DNA of 56,353 nt from an uncultured Bacteroidota bacterium (GTDB lineage Bacteria; Bacteroidota; Bacteroidia; NS11-12g; UBA9320), in contig CAJWLP010000007.1 in the NCBI GenBank assembly GCA_913043145.1, forward strand, positions 1 through 56,353, written 5' to 3'. Below the pieces are notes generated by a model. The model saw only the letters and a list, made by a program, of their open reading frames with translations, searched no databases and was not told where the DNA came from. Position 1 is the stretch's first letter. The number at the start of each line of letters is the position of its first letter. Shown here piece by piece: positions 9,090 to 18,185 of the stretch. Both the position numbers and the translations under genes were made by a program.

Positions 9090-9864
9090 TCCCCTTGTAT
9101 CTATTGTATTGCCCTGCTACAAAGCAGAAGACACAATTGATTATTCATTAAAGGGTATTTTAAATCAAACTTATCAAAATTGGGAGCTATTGATAATTAT
9201 AGACGGAAGAAATGATATTCTGCTTGATAAAGTGAAGTCTTCTTCAAAAAATGATAAAAGAATAAAAATAATTTACTCAAAAAAAAATAGAGGTGTTATA
9301 AGAACTAGGAATATTGGTATCAGACTTTCAAATGGTTTATGGCTTGCATTTTGTGATGCAGACGATTACTGGTTGCCAAACAAGTTAACTTACCAAATAT
9401 TTAAAGCTAAAGAAGAGAATGCAGGTATTGTTTGTTCTGCATTTTGTTTCTACTATCAAGGAATCAATAGGCTAGACTTAATACAAACAAAGAAAATAAT
9501 AGATTATTCAGTGATGTTAAAAACTAATGCAATACCAATGAGCACAGCTATTTTGAAAGTTGATTCATACTGTAAGCATTATTTCCCCTCAATTCCTGAT
9601 AATTTCGTCCACGAAGATTATGCGTTTTGGCTGACTATTCTTCAGAAAAGATCAATTAAGGTAGCATACATAAGTGAGGTAACTACTCATATTTTAAAAT
9701 CTAGAGGATCTCGCTCATCTAATAAATTATTAAGCGCAAAATCACACGCTTATATACTAACAAATTTTACGTCTTTACCAAAGTTTAAAATTGCTTTAAT
9801 GATGATTAATTATATTTACAACGCAATTTATAAAAGATACTTTAGTAGGTTTTCTCTAATTTGA
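9082..9864 (+). CDS. Glycosyltransferase family 2
   Basis: A 260-residue GT-A enzyme. The N-terminus VSIVLPCYKAEDTIDYSL and the following NQTYQNWELLIIIDG place it in GT2. The usual DDGSTD nucleotide-sugar loop is changed to IDGRND (about residues 39-44), while the second acidic motif, FCDADDYWLP (about 90-99), is intact and should bind the metal. HEDYAFWL near 175 is the conserved ED region before the catalytic base. The last 30 residues are hydrophobic and basic, suggesting membrane contact. It overlaps wzy by 8 bases, so the two are likely translationally coupled. Acceptor and donor are unknown. Confidence 0.86.
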   Translation: MISPLVSIVLPCYKAEDTIDYSLKGILNQTYQNWELLIIIDGRNDILLDKVKSSSKNDKRIKIIYSKKNRGVIRTRNIGIRLSNGLWLAFCDADDYWLPNKLTYQIFKAKEENAGIVCSAFCFYYQGINRLDLIQTKKIIDYSVMLKTNAIPMSTAILKVDSYCKHYFPSIPDNFVHEDYAFWLTILQKRSIKVAYISEVTTHILKSRGSRSSNKLLSAKSHAYILTNFTSLPKFKIALMMINYIYNAIYKRYFSRFSLI

Positions 9865-9880
9865 AGTTTTAAAATATAAT

Positions 9881-11611
9881 ATGAATAAAAATATATCGAT
9901 AAGGGCATCATTTTTTTTAATTTTAATTTACATACTAAGTTCAAATATTTTAGCTCAAAGCATTCCGCTTGGTATGCCATTTTTTGATGATGCGCTTAGA
10001 CGATCTCAGCTTATGGGTCTAGTTAATGAAGATGTCTCATATATGATACGTCCAGTTCACCCCAAACTAGCTTTTGGTATCGAAAATCCAAACGGGAATG
10101 ATTCACTAATAAATCCAAATGATACTAATCGTCATTTAAAGTTTGCAGACACTAAATTATTAAACAATAAAATTAGAATTAGTCTTTTACCAATATATAC
10201 CCATATAAGAAGAAATGTTCACCACCCGTATGGTTGGGCTGATGGTCCAATGATTCCAGCAAAAGGATTGCAACACTATATATCGGCAGGGTTGTATGCT
10301 AAAGCTGGTCCTCTTGAATTACAATTTCGCCCAGAAATAGTTAGAGCTCAAAATAAGGAATTTCAGAATCCTCCTTTTAGAGCTAGAGATATAGACTTTC
10401 CAGAGAGAATGGGACAGGATCCTTATTCTAAAAATTTTTTGGGACAATCATTTGCTAAGTTAAATTTTGGTCCTGTAACTGTTGGTTATTCAACAGAAAA
10501 TATATGGTGGGGTGCTGGCGTTAAAAATTCAATTATAATGAGTAATAATGCACCAGGTTTTGGTCATTTTACAATAAATTCCAATAAGCCTATTAAAACT
10601 AGGAGTGGAACTTTAGAGTTTCAAATGGTAGGTGCTAGATTAAAACATTCTGGTTTTAAGTATCCACTTCGTTATACTGCGGGTGAATGGCCACCGATTG
10701 CTGCTGATGTTGTTGTAGATTCAAGTGCTCCTGAATTTCATAGTTATTTTAATGGTTTAACATTAGTATACCAACCCAAATGGACACCAGGATTATTCCT
10801 AGGGGCTACGCGAATTGTTCAAGCCTATGGAGATCCAGAAAAAATATCTGATTACTTTAATGTATTATACCTAAGCCCTAAAAATGAACAGCTTGGTTCA
10901 AATACTGCTCTTAATCGTAATCAAATTGTATCTTTATCTTTCAGGTATTTACTCAAAAAAGCAAATGCTGAAATATATGGTGAGGTGGGAAGAGAAGATT
11001 GGGCATTTGATATGGAAGATTTTCTAACTCGCCCAGCGGCAACAACTGCATGGATGGGAGGGATTAAAAAGTTGCAAAAACTAACAGGTAAAAATAAATG
11101 GTTAGAGATAATGACAGAAGTAACCAAAATTCAAGCACCTATGGATAATTACTTGCAGCCAAATTCTACCGAGGGATATAGCTTTTATACTAATGGTGGT
11201 AACCAAGTTGGATGGACTAACCAAGGTCAAGTAATAGGAGCAGGAATTGGACCAGGAAGTAATATGTTTACAGTTGGTGCCACTTATATAGATGGTTTTA
11301 AAACTTTTGGATTGCATTTCGAGCGTGTATCTTATAATAAAGATCTATATTATGGTTCAATTGATTATCTTTTTTTAGGTGGAACTAATCCTTATTTTAA
11401 AGATATTAGTAAAATGTATACTGATTGGGGTTTTTTAATAAACTATCATGATTCATATGGTAAGCTATTTGTTGGTTACAACTTTCATATATTACGTACT
11501 TATAATTTTCAATGGAATTATGCGCCAGATGGTGTTGCAGGTGAATTTCGATTTCCTGGAATAAATGTATGGTCTCTAAATTTTGAATTAAGTGCTGTTT
11601 ATCGTTTTTGA
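9881..11611 (+). CDS. Capsule assembly protein Wzi family, outer-membrane beta-barrel
   Basis: Wzi proteins sit in the outer membrane and help anchor capsular polysaccharide. The 576-residue product has a signal peptide ending ILAQS near residue 26, then alternating amphipathic strands. The family signature YSTENIWWGAGVKNSII (about residues 205-222) and the following SNNAPGFGHF are clear, and the chain ends with an aromatic terminal residue (AVYRF), as expected for a BAM-inserted barrel. It follows the GT2 gene by 16 bases. The stop codon overlaps the TTG start of the proline dehydrogenase gene by 4 bases, so the two may be translated together. Confidence 0.88.
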   Translation: MNKNISIRASFFLILIYILSSNILAQSIPLGMPFFDDALRRSQLMGLVNEDVSYMIRPVHPKLAFGIENPNGNDSLINPNDTNRHLKFADTKLLNNKIRISLLPIYTHIRRNVHHPYGWADGPMIPAKGLQHYISAGLYAKAGPLELQFRPEIVRAQNKEFQNPPFRARDIDFPERMGQDPYSKNFLGQSFAKLNFGPVTVGYSTENIWWGAGVKNSIIMSNNAPGFGHFTINSNKPIKTRSGTLEFQMVGARLKHSGFKYPLRYTAGEWPPIAADVVVDSSAPEFHSYFNGLTLVYQPKWTPGLFLGATRIVQAYGDPEKISDYFNVLYLSPKNEQLGSNTALNRNQIVSLSFRYLLKKANAEIYGEVGREDWAFDMEDFLTRPAATTAWMGGIKKLQKLTGKNKWLEIMTEVTKIQAPMDNYLQPNSTEGYSFYTNGGNQVGWTNQGQVIGAGIGPGSNMFTVGATYIDGFKTFGLHFERVSYNKDLYYGSIDYLFLGGTNPYFKDISKMYTDWGFLINYHDSYGKLFVGYNFHILRTYNFQWNYAPDGVAGEFRFPGINVWSLNFELSAVYRF

Positions 11612-12819
11612 AATTTATTTCAATAATTAGTAAAAAATTGAACTTTTCATTTGAAAATACCAAAATAGCTTTTAAACATAAATCTAATTTTGAGCTTGTT
11701 AAATCATATTTAATTTTCAAGTCTTTTGATTTCCTAATACTTGTTAAATATGGAATTAAAATAATAAATTTTGCCTTAACTATTAAACTTCCAATTAAAT
11801 GGATTATCAAAAAATCTATTTTTTCTCAATTTTGTGGTGGTGAAAATATCAGTGAGTGCGATATAACTTCCCAAAAATTAATAAATAGTAATATATATAC
11901 TATTTTAGATTATTCAGTTGAAGGTGAGGGAAATGAAATAGACTTTAATAGAAATTTTAATGAGTTAAAAGCAGTAATTCTTAATTCTAAAGAAAATTCA
12001 AAATGTCCTATTGCAGTATTTAAGTGCTCTGGAATTGGTGACTTTTCAATGCTAGAAAAAAGATCTTTTAACATAAGAAATAGTATCAATAATGTTGACT
12101 CTACAGAATATATTAACTTTAAAAACAGATTTTATTTCTTATGCAAAATTGCAAATGAATCAGGTATAAAACTATATATAGATGCTGAAGAATCTTGGAT
12201 TCAACCCGCTATTGACGAAATAACATATGAACATATGTTATTATTCAATAAAAAGAAATGTGTACTTTACAATACCATTCAGTTATACAGGACAAATAGG
12301 TTAGAGGAAATTCAGTTTCAAATCAATAATGCAAAAAGAAACAGCTACTATTTAGGTTTTAAGCTTGTCAGAGGAGCATATTTGGAAAAAGAAAGAAAAA
12401 GAGCAAACTACTTAAATATTGAAAGTCCAATACAGCCATCAAAAGATGCTACAGATTTTGAATTTGATAATGCGGTTAAGCTTTGTTTTGATAATAGAAA
12501 TTTTGTAAATATTTGTCTTGGTACACACAATGAAAAAAGTACAGAATATCTTATTAATTTATTGGAAATAAACAAAATTTCAAAAAATGATGATCGTTTT
12601 TGGTTTGCACAGTTATTTGGTATGAGTGATCATATTAGTTATAATTTAGCTTTTGCTGGTTTTAACGTTGCAAAATATTTACCATATGGACCCATCAAAG
12701 ATGTTTTACCATATCTGTACAGACGAGCTCAAGAAAACTCTTCTGTAAAAGGTCAATCTAGTCGTGAAATCTCATTAATAAAATGTGAATTAAAAAGAAG
12801 GAAATCAAGAAAAAATTAA
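11608..12819 (+). CDS. Proline dehydrogenase (PutA PRODH domain only)
   Basis: FAD-dependent oxidation of L-proline to 1-pyrroline-5-carboxylate, passing electrons to quinone. The 403-residue protein has the family's TIM barrel: QFCGGENISEC and TILDYSVEGEG near the N-terminus, KLVRGAYLEKER (about residues 252-263), LGTHNEKS (about 310-317), and the C-terminal YGPIKDVLPYLYRRAQEN signature, whose paired arginines bind the proline carboxylate. There is no P5C dehydrogenase domain, the normal state in Bacteroidota. No ATG is available upstream; TTG 11608 forms a TTGA overlap with wzi, and TTG 11638 is an alternative. Its place inside a capsule locus is unusual. Confidence 0.9.
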   Translation: MKFISIISKKLNFSFENTKIAFKHKSNFELVKSYLIFKSFDFLILVKYGIKIINFALTIKLPIKWIIKKSIFSQFCGGENISECDITSQKLINSNIYTILDYSVEGEGNEIDFNRNFNELKAVILNSKENSKCPIAVFKCSGIGDFSMLEKRSFNIRNSINNVDSTEYINFKNRFYFLCKIANESGIKLYIDAEESWIQPAIDEITYEHMLLFNKKKCVLYNTIQLYRTNRLEEIQFQINNAKRNSYYLGFKLVRGAYLEKERKRANYLNIESPIQPSKDATDFEFDNAVKLCFDNRNFVNICLGTHNEKSTEYLINLLEINKISKNDDRFWFAQLFGMSDHISYNLAFAGFNVAKYLPYGPIKDVLPYLYRRAQENSSVKGQSSREISLIKCELKRRKSRKN

Positions 12820-12828
12820 ATTCAAACA

Positions 12829-14520
12829 ATGTACAGACTAATCTTAATTTTAATTCCTTTAAATCTATTTGGGCAATCGCCTTTAACATCAGGATATTTT
12901 AATTACGATCTTACAGATAGATATGAAATATTGAGTGATACTATAAATAACAATGTTTTTAGTGCTGTAAAACCGTTCACTAGAAAGTCAGTTGCGGAAT
13001 TTGCTAAGAGCATAAAGACGTTAAGTAGAGTTGATGAGTTTAATAAAAATTACTTATTAAATGATAACTTCTTGTTCAGTCAATTTAAAAAAGTGAATAA
13101 GCTAACTTTTAATAAAAAGAAAATATTTAGTGTAGAAAATTCTTTTTTATTAATTAATAGAAGTGACATTAAAATAACACTAAATCCTATATTAGGGCTA
13201 GATATTGCATCAGATAAATATGATACATTGAATACTTATAGAAATAGCAGGGGTGTTGAATTACGTGGATTAATTGGAAATAAGGTAGGATTTTTTTCTC
13301 GAATTATTGAAAATCAAGTAAGATTTCCAAATCACATAAGACGTAAAAATATTAATTCTGGTGTTGTAAATGGCTCAACCTTATTTAAAACAATTAATCC
13401 ATATACAAGAGACTTTTTTGATGCATCTGGATATGTCGTCATCTCACCAGTTAAAGAAATAAATATTCAATTTGGTCAAGACAATAATTTTATTGGAAAT
13501 GGTTATAGATCTTTAATACTTTCTGATTTCTCTGCTCCGTATTTATTTTTAAAATTCAATACAAAAGTTTGGAAGTTTAATTATCAAAATTTATTCTCTA
13601 AACATATTGATTACTCAAGAATTATTAATCAATCACTAGAAGGTGATATTAAAGAAGATTTAAGTGGGATCCCCCACAAAAAAAAGTTTTCTGCTTTTCA
13701 TCATTTAAGTATAAATGTTACAAAAAATTTTAATTTAGGTTTTTTTGAAAATATAATCTTTAGTAGATCTGAAACTACAGAGAGTAATTCTTATGATTTA
13801 TCATATTTAAATCCAATAATTTTTTATACAGCAGTTAATCACGGATTAAATAGTACGGATAATGCAGTTTTAGGATTAGATTGGAAATGGAATTTTAAAA
13901 ATCAATTTTCTTTTTATGGTCAATTTGTGTTGGATGAATTTAAAAAAGATGAGTTATTTAGCAGTTCTAAGTCATGGGTTAATAAATGGGCTTTTCAAGG
14001 TGGGTTCAAGTATATTAATGCTCTAAATGTCTCTAATTTAGATATGCAGGTTGAAGTCAATCAATTACGCCCTTATTTATACCAACATTCTGATATTTCA
14101 AATAATTGGATTCATTATAATCAATCCCTATTTCATCCACTTGGAAGTAACCTTAGAGAATTTATCTTTGTATTAAGATATCAACCTATACCCAGACTTA
14201 ATTTAAAAGCTGTTTTTAGTCACTCAACTCAAGGTATAGATTCTAGTCTATTGAGCGAAAATTATGGTGGTAATTTTCTTCGTAATTATGAAATTGATCA
14301 ATTCGAGTCATTAAGTAAGCAAATTCCAATGTTTAGTGGGATTAAAAGCATAATATCTGACTTTTCATTAGATGCTCATTATATGATTTATCATAATTTA
14401 TTCTTAGATGCAGGCTTGTTTATCAGAAAAGAAAATAATCCAGCTATAAATGATAGATTAAATATGATATTTAGATTTGGATTACGAATGAATCTTGATC
14501 AGATAGACTACAGGATATAA
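12829..14520 (+). CDS. RemB/Wzi-like outer-membrane beta-barrel protein
   Basis: The 563-residue product has a short signal peptide (cleavage after about LFGQS, residue 17) and alternating beta-strand pattern through to a C-terminal RMNLDQIDYRI. The segment FIGNGYRSLILSDFSAPY (about residues 222-239) matches the signature of the RemB gliding-motility and Wzi-like proteins of flavobacteria. RemB family members are outer-membrane proteins tied to surface polysaccharide and motility. This is the second Wzi-like barrel in the locus, 9 bases after the proline dehydrogenase gene. Whether it serves polysaccharide display or motility is not decided by sequence. Confidence 0.72.
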   Translation: MYRLILILIPLNLFGQSPLTSGYFNYDLTDRYEILSDTINNNVFSAVKPFTRKSVAEFAKSIKTLSRVDEFNKNYLLNDNFLFSQFKKVNKLTFNKKKIFSVENSFLLINRSDIKITLNPILGLDIASDKYDTLNTYRNSRGVELRGLIGNKVGFFSRIIENQVRFPNHIRRKNINSGVVNGSTLFKTINPYTRDFFDASGYVVISPVKEINIQFGQDNNFIGNGYRSLILSDFSAPYLFLKFNTKVWKFNYQNLFSKHIDYSRIINQSLEGDIKEDLSGIPHKKKFSAFHHLSINVTKNFNLGFFENIIFSRSETTESNSYDLSYLNPIIFYTAVNHGLNSTDNAVLGLDWKWNFKNQFSFYGQFVLDEFKKDELFSSSKSWVNKWAFQGGFKYINALNVSNLDMQVEVNQLRPYLYQHSDISNNWIHYNQSLFHPLGSNLREFIFVLRYQPIPRLNLKAVFSHSTQGIDSSLLSENYGGNFLRNYEIDQFESLSKQIPMFSGIKSIISDFSLDAHYMIYHNLFLDAGLFIRKENNPAINDRLNMIFRFGLRMNLDQIDYRI

Positions 14521-14523
14521 CTT

Positions 14524-15018
14524 TTAAAAAAGAGTTTTTAATTGATTATTCTTTGCTGATTCATATCCGTGATCAATTTTAAGCCCATTTCCTTCAGCAG
14601 ATTTCTTAGCTAATTTATCACATATTTCATTTTCAGTATGACCACTATGGCCTTTAACCCAATGAAATTTAATATTGTATTTGGAGTATTCGTTTAAAAA
14701 TACCCTCCAAAGGTCAGCATTTGCCTTATTTTTAAAATTCTTCTTTACCCAACTGAATACCCATTTTTTTTCTACAGCATGGATGACATATTTGGAGTCA
14801 GAGTAGATAATAATTTCCTTACCCTTTGCAATATCATTGAGCATTTTTAAAGCTTGAATAACTGCCATAAGTTCCATGCGATTATTGGTGGTTAGCTTAT
14901 AACCTGCACTCAATTGTTTTTGCTTTTCTCCATATTTCATTAAGACACCATAACCTCCAGGTCCTGGGTTTCCCAATGAACTTCCATCTGTAAATATTTC
15001 AATAATATTATTTGACAT
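14524..15018 (-). CDS. rnhA: Ribonuclease HI
   Basis: Degrades the RNA strand of RNA-DNA hybrids in the cytoplasm. The 164-residue protein has the full catalytic set: Asp11 in FTDGSSLGNPGPGG, Glu49 in NRMELMAVIQAL, Asp74 in YSDSKYVIHA, and Asp134 in ENEICDKLAKK. The basic segment around residues 84-99 corresponds to the substrate-binding handle. Length is normal for bacterial RNase HI. Its start codon shares one base with the folC stop codon, so it is the last gene of the operon. It ends only 3 bases from the convergent RemB-like gene. Confidence 0.96.
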   Translation of the reverse strand: MSNNIIEIFTDGSSLGNPGPGGYGVLMKYGEKQKQLSAGYKLTTNNRMELMAVIQALKMLNDIAKGKEIIIYSDSKYVIHAVEKKWVFSWVKKNFKNKANADLWRVFLNEYSKYNIKFHWVKGHSGHTENEICDKLAKKSAEGNGLKIDHGYESAKNNQLKTLF

Positions 15019-16250
15019 TAAAACGGTAGCTGATTGTTTTCTTTTAATTTTAAAAGATCAGCTATAATAAAATTACTACCTCCAACGAAAATAAGTTCAT
15101 TTTTAGGAATCCTCTCAAATCTATACTTAATTGATTTTTCCAGGTTTGGGAATGAAACTCCCTGTAAACCGAAAGATTCAAATATTACTTTTGTTTTGTC
15201 AGGTTTCATGCCTCGTGTAACATCAGGTCTCACAAAGCTATATGAAGAATTCTTTGGTAGTATTGGGATAATTTCACTTAAATCTTTATCCTCAACAAAT
15301 CCAAGAATAAAATGAATCTTTTTTGAATATTTGGCTAATTCTTTTATGATAAGTCTAAATCCCTCCTCATTATGTCCTACATCTCCAATTACAAGGGGTT
15401 CTTTACAGAATATTTGCCATCTACCTTGAAAATTTGACAGTTTACAAACGTTTTCTAAAGCTTCTAGGGTTTTATTTTTTTTGGTGGCAAATTCATATTC
15501 TAAAATTTTGGTACAGGCTAGTGCCATTCCAATATTCCACTGTTGATATTCTCCGATTAAATCAGTTCTGAAATTTGCTTTCATATAAGAGTGCAATGGT
15601 GCATTCTTTTCCTTAGACACATTTTTAATGATGTTGTATGCTTTTTCTTCAACTTTACCCACAATAACAGGTGTATTATTTTTTATAATCCCAGCTTTTT
15701 CATTGGTAATTTGCTCAATTGTGTTTCCTAGCATATTCATGTGATCAAAACCAATCGAGGTTATGATACTTGCTATAGGATGGATAATATTGGTACTATC
15801 TAACCTTCCTCCCAGACCGGTTTCAATAATAGCAATATCTACGTTCTTTTTAGCAAAATATTCAAACGCCATAGCTACAGTTATTTCAAAAAATGAGGGA
15901 TGAATTTCCTCAATGATGGGTTTTATTTGTCGCGTAAAATTAATCACGAAGTCTTTCGAACAAGGAATTCCATCAAGCTTAATTCGTTCTCTAAAATCAA
16001 CCAAATGGGGTGATGTGTACATTCCTACCTTATACCCGTTTGATTGATAAATTGCGGATAGAATGTGCGATGTAGATCCTTTCCCGTTAGTGCCAGCAAT
16101 ATGTATGGATTTAAGTTTATCCTGCGGATTATCTAAATAATCACATAATTTAATAATATTGGTTAAATCTTTTTTGAAAGCATAAGCACCCATTCTTTGA
16201 TACATGGGTAACTTCTCATACAAATAATTTAGGGTCTGTTCGTATGTCAA
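15018..16250 (-). CDS. folC: Bifunctional folylpolyglutamate synthase / dihydrofolate synthase
   Basis: ATP-dependent addition of glutamate to dihydropteroate and to folates. The 410-residue protein belongs to the Mur ligase superfamily: P-loop AGTNGKGSTSHILSAI (about residues 52-67), GMYTSPHLVDFRERI (about 75-89), ETGLGGRLDSTN (about 141-152), and GDVGHNEEGFRL (about 288-299), all hallmark FolC sequences. Length is typical. It starts 11 bases after the tonB-like stop codon and shares a base with rnhA. folB, another folate gene, lies elsewhere in the window. Confidence 0.95.
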   Translation of the reverse strand: MTYEQTLNYLYEKLPMYQRMGAYAFKKDLTNIIKLCDYLDNPQDKLKSIHIAGTNGKGSTSHILSAIYQSNGYKVGMYTSPHLVDFRERIKLDGIPCSKDFVINFTRQIKPIIEEIHPSFFEITVAMAFEYFAKKNVDIAIIETGLGGRLDSTNIIHPIASIITSIGFDHMNMLGNTIEQITNEKAGIIKNNTPVIVGKVEEKAYNIIKNVSKEKNAPLHSYMKANFRTDLIGEYQQWNIGMALACTKILEYEFATKKNKTLEALENVCKLSNFQGRWQIFCKEPLVIGDVGHNEEGFRLIIKELAKYSKKIHFILGFVEDKDLSEIIPILPKNSSYSFVRPDVTRGMKPDKTKVIFESFGLQGVSFPNLEKSIKYRFERIPKNELIFVGGSNFIIADLLKLKENNQLPF

Positions 16251-16261
16251 TTCGTGAAGAA

Positions 16262-17077
16262 TTATTGCAATTTAAAGGTATAAGTAATGTATCCACATCC
16301 ACCGTCAGACCCGCTAATGTTTCTGAAGGTTGATTTTTTGATTGAGTAGATCGCCCTGTTTTTTAAATCGCTATTTGTAGTTGTACTATAATCACCAATA
16401 AGAGGTCTATATTTAGCACTTATAACATTTCCTTTGCTGTCAACACACACATAAAGTCTAACTTTTCCATTTTCTTGAACTCCTCCTTGAGGTAAGGCTA
16501 TTTTAGCACTGAAACCTCCAATCCCTCCAGAAACTCCTGGTCCCAAAGAAGGCCCATCTCCAGAACCCATTCCCGAAGTTCCTTTGCCTTCTCCATCTGG
16601 GGAGGCCCCTGTACCATCTGGTTTGCCTTTATATCCACCAGTGTTGTTACTACCTTTTCCAGAGCCTTTGGTGTCTTTACCCTTGTTTTTACCGATATTA
16701 ATCTTGGGTGGTTTTGGTGTAGGTTTGGTTTCTTTTGGTTTATTCTCTGTGGGTTTAGCTGTTTCTTTTGATTTTGTTTTAGCTTTGTTATTGACTATTG
16801 GGGGTGCTTCAGCCAAATCACTCGTTAATTGATTTTCTGGAGTATATTCTTCTTTTGATTCTGGGATCGTCTCTTCTTTAGCGGCAGAGTTGTCAGGACC
16901 CCCATCATCAGGATTTCCTATACTAACAGCTACTCCACCTGAGCTAATCTCTTCAGCCTCCAGGTCACTACAAGCATTAAACATGGACATTAAAAAAAGT
17001 AAGAGGAATAGCAAAAGGTATACAGTAATTGTACCTGCAAGTGCCTTTTTATCTTCCGATCTACTTAAATTTATCAT
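16262..17077 (-). CDS. TonB-like energy transducer with Lys/Pro- and Gly-rich linker
   Basis: A periplasm-spanning protein expected to couple the ExbB-ExbD motor to outer-membrane receptors. The 271-residue product has a cytoplasmic N-terminus, one transmembrane helix at about 14-33, an acidic region, a Lys/Pro/Thr-rich stretch at about 90-130, a Gly-rich stretch at about 130-190, and a C-terminal domain (about 190-271) whose KVRLYVCVDSKGNVISA segment resembles TonB C-terminal domains. It is 6 bases after exbD. The linker explains several long open frames on the opposite strand. Function as TonB or as a TolA-like protein cannot be separated here. Confidence 0.82.
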   Translation of the reverse strand: MINLSRSEDKKALAGTITVYLLLFLLLFLMSMFNACSDLEAEEISSGGVAVSIGNPDDGGPDNSAAKEETIPESKEEYTPENQLTSDLAEAPPIVNNKAKTKSKETAKPTENKPKETKPTPKPPKINIGKNKGKDTKGSGKGSNNTGGYKGKPDGTGASPDGEGKGTSGMGSGDGPSLGPGVSGGIGGFSAKIALPQGGVQENGKVRLYVCVDSKGNVISAKYRPLIGDYSTTTNSDLKNRAIYSIKKSTFRNISGSDGGCGYITYTFKLQ

Positions 17078-17083
17078 GTTAGA

Positions 17084-17482
17084 TTATTTACTTCCATCCA
17101 GAGCCAAAACAACTTTAGCTCCAAGTTTGTCAGCCATCATGACAACATTCATGACGTCTTCATAACGAATATTTTTATCCCCTCGTATACTTACAGTTGC
17201 TTTAGGCGTATTTTTCAGTTGGGTTTGAAGATCTGTTGATAATTTATCGTAAGTAGTTTTATACTCATCTATTGCATAATTTAGGTTTTGATCAATTGAT
17301 ACGACGATTACCTTATTAACAGGATTTACATTATTAACGCCTTTAGGAAGAACTAACTTTAGGGCAGGATCTTTTACGACAGAGCTGATTATAATGAAAA
17401 AAATGAGTAAAAGAAACACAATGTCAGTCATACTTGACGCATTAAATTCAGTACTTATTCTGCTCTTGGGTCGGAGATTCAT
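17084..17482 (-). CDS. Biopolymer transport protein ExbD/TolR
   Basis: Proton-motive-force motor component. The 132-residue protein has the standard layout: a short basic cytoplasmic N-terminus, one transmembrane helix (about residues 18-35) starting SSMTDIVFLLLIFF with the proton-carrying Asp at 20, and a periplasmic domain ending YEDVMNVVMMADKLGAKVVLA, typical of the ExbD fold. It lies 3 bases after exbB and 6 bases before the tonB-like gene. Confidence 0.94.
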   Translation of the reverse strand: MNLRPKSRISTEFNASSMTDIVFLLLIFFIIISSVVKDPALKLVLPKGVNNVNPVNKVIVVSIDQNLNYAIDEYKTTYDKLSTDLQTQLKNTPKATVSIRGDKNIRYEDVMNVVMMADKLGAKVVLALDGSK

Positions 17483-17485
17483 GTT

Positions 17486-18184
17486 CTATGCAGGTTCGTG
17501 AAGAATATCTAAAAACTCAACAGATGTAGCTTCCATTTTGTAAACTACCTTATTGATCATACTAGATAGTAAGTTATAGCCAATGTAAGCGAATATACCA
17601 ACAATAAGCCCAGCTACAGTAGTCATCATAGCCTCTCCAATTCCTCCACTTAGCAAATCAGCAGTAATCTGCTGCCCACTATCTTGCATTTGATTAAAAG
17701 TTCGAATCATACCCGTCACTGTACCCAGGAAACCAAGCATGGGAGCAGCTCCAGATATAGTTGCCAAGATAGGCATCCCTTTTTCTAATTTATAAACTTC
17801 AAGTTTACCTACATTTTCTACTGCAACACTAATATCTTTCAGAGGTTTTCCAATTCTGGATAACCCCTTTTCAATCATTAAACCAATAGGAGTACCATTA
17901 CTATGACAAAGTGTTTGAGCACTTTTGATATCCCCATCAAGCACCATACCCTTTATATTTCCCATGAATTTAGAATTGAGTACTCCTGCTTTCTTGATTG
18001 TAAAATATCGTTCAATGGTAAGGTATACAGCTATAATGCTCAAAATAGCGATAGGAATCATTACTATTCCTCCTTTCATAATCAAGCTTACAGCATCCAG
18101 AGCACTGGAGGTAGTGTTTTCAGCAGTTGCAGTGGTGTCTGTTGTTGTCACCTCATTTTGGATGAGTTGAAGAAATATGTTCAT
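17486..18184 (-). CDS. Biopolymer transport protein ExbB/TolQ (MotA/TolQ/ExbB proton channel)
   Basis: Pentameric inner-membrane scaffold of the TonB or Tol motor. The 232-residue protein has three membrane helices: about 38-58, about 127-150 (ATISGAAPMLGFLGTVTGMI) and about 170-195 (TTVAGLIVGIFAYIGYN). The second and third carry the conserved Gly/Thr pattern that lines the proton pathway. The N-terminus is Thr/Ala-rich. It begins one base after the HU/SPOR gene ends and is followed by exbD at 3 bases, so the three are one transcript. ExbB is preferred to TolQ because a TonB-like gene follows. Confidence 0.94.
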   Translation of the reverse strand: MNIFLQLIQNEVTTTDTTATAENTTSSALDAVSLIMKGGIVMIPIAILSIIAVYLTIERYFTIKKAGVLNSKFMGNIKGMVLDGDIKSAQTLCHSNGTPIGLMIEKGLSRIGKPLKDISVAVENVGKLEVYKLEKGMPILATISGAAPMLGFLGTVTGMIRTFNQMQDSGQQITADLLSGGIGEAMMTTVAGLIVGIFAYIGYNLLSSMINKVVYKMEATSVEFLDILHEPA

Positions 18185-18185
18185 T

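Noticed and set aside
14515-14545. Hairpin between the RemB-like gene and rnhA
   Set aside because: The ACTTTT/AAGAGT pairing is short and mismatched and falls in coding sequence.
16584-17165. Two open frames on the plus strand opposite the TonB-like gene
   Set aside because: They are Pro/Leu/Ser-rich mirrors of the Gly/Lys/Pro-rich linker and have no signals of coding on that strand.
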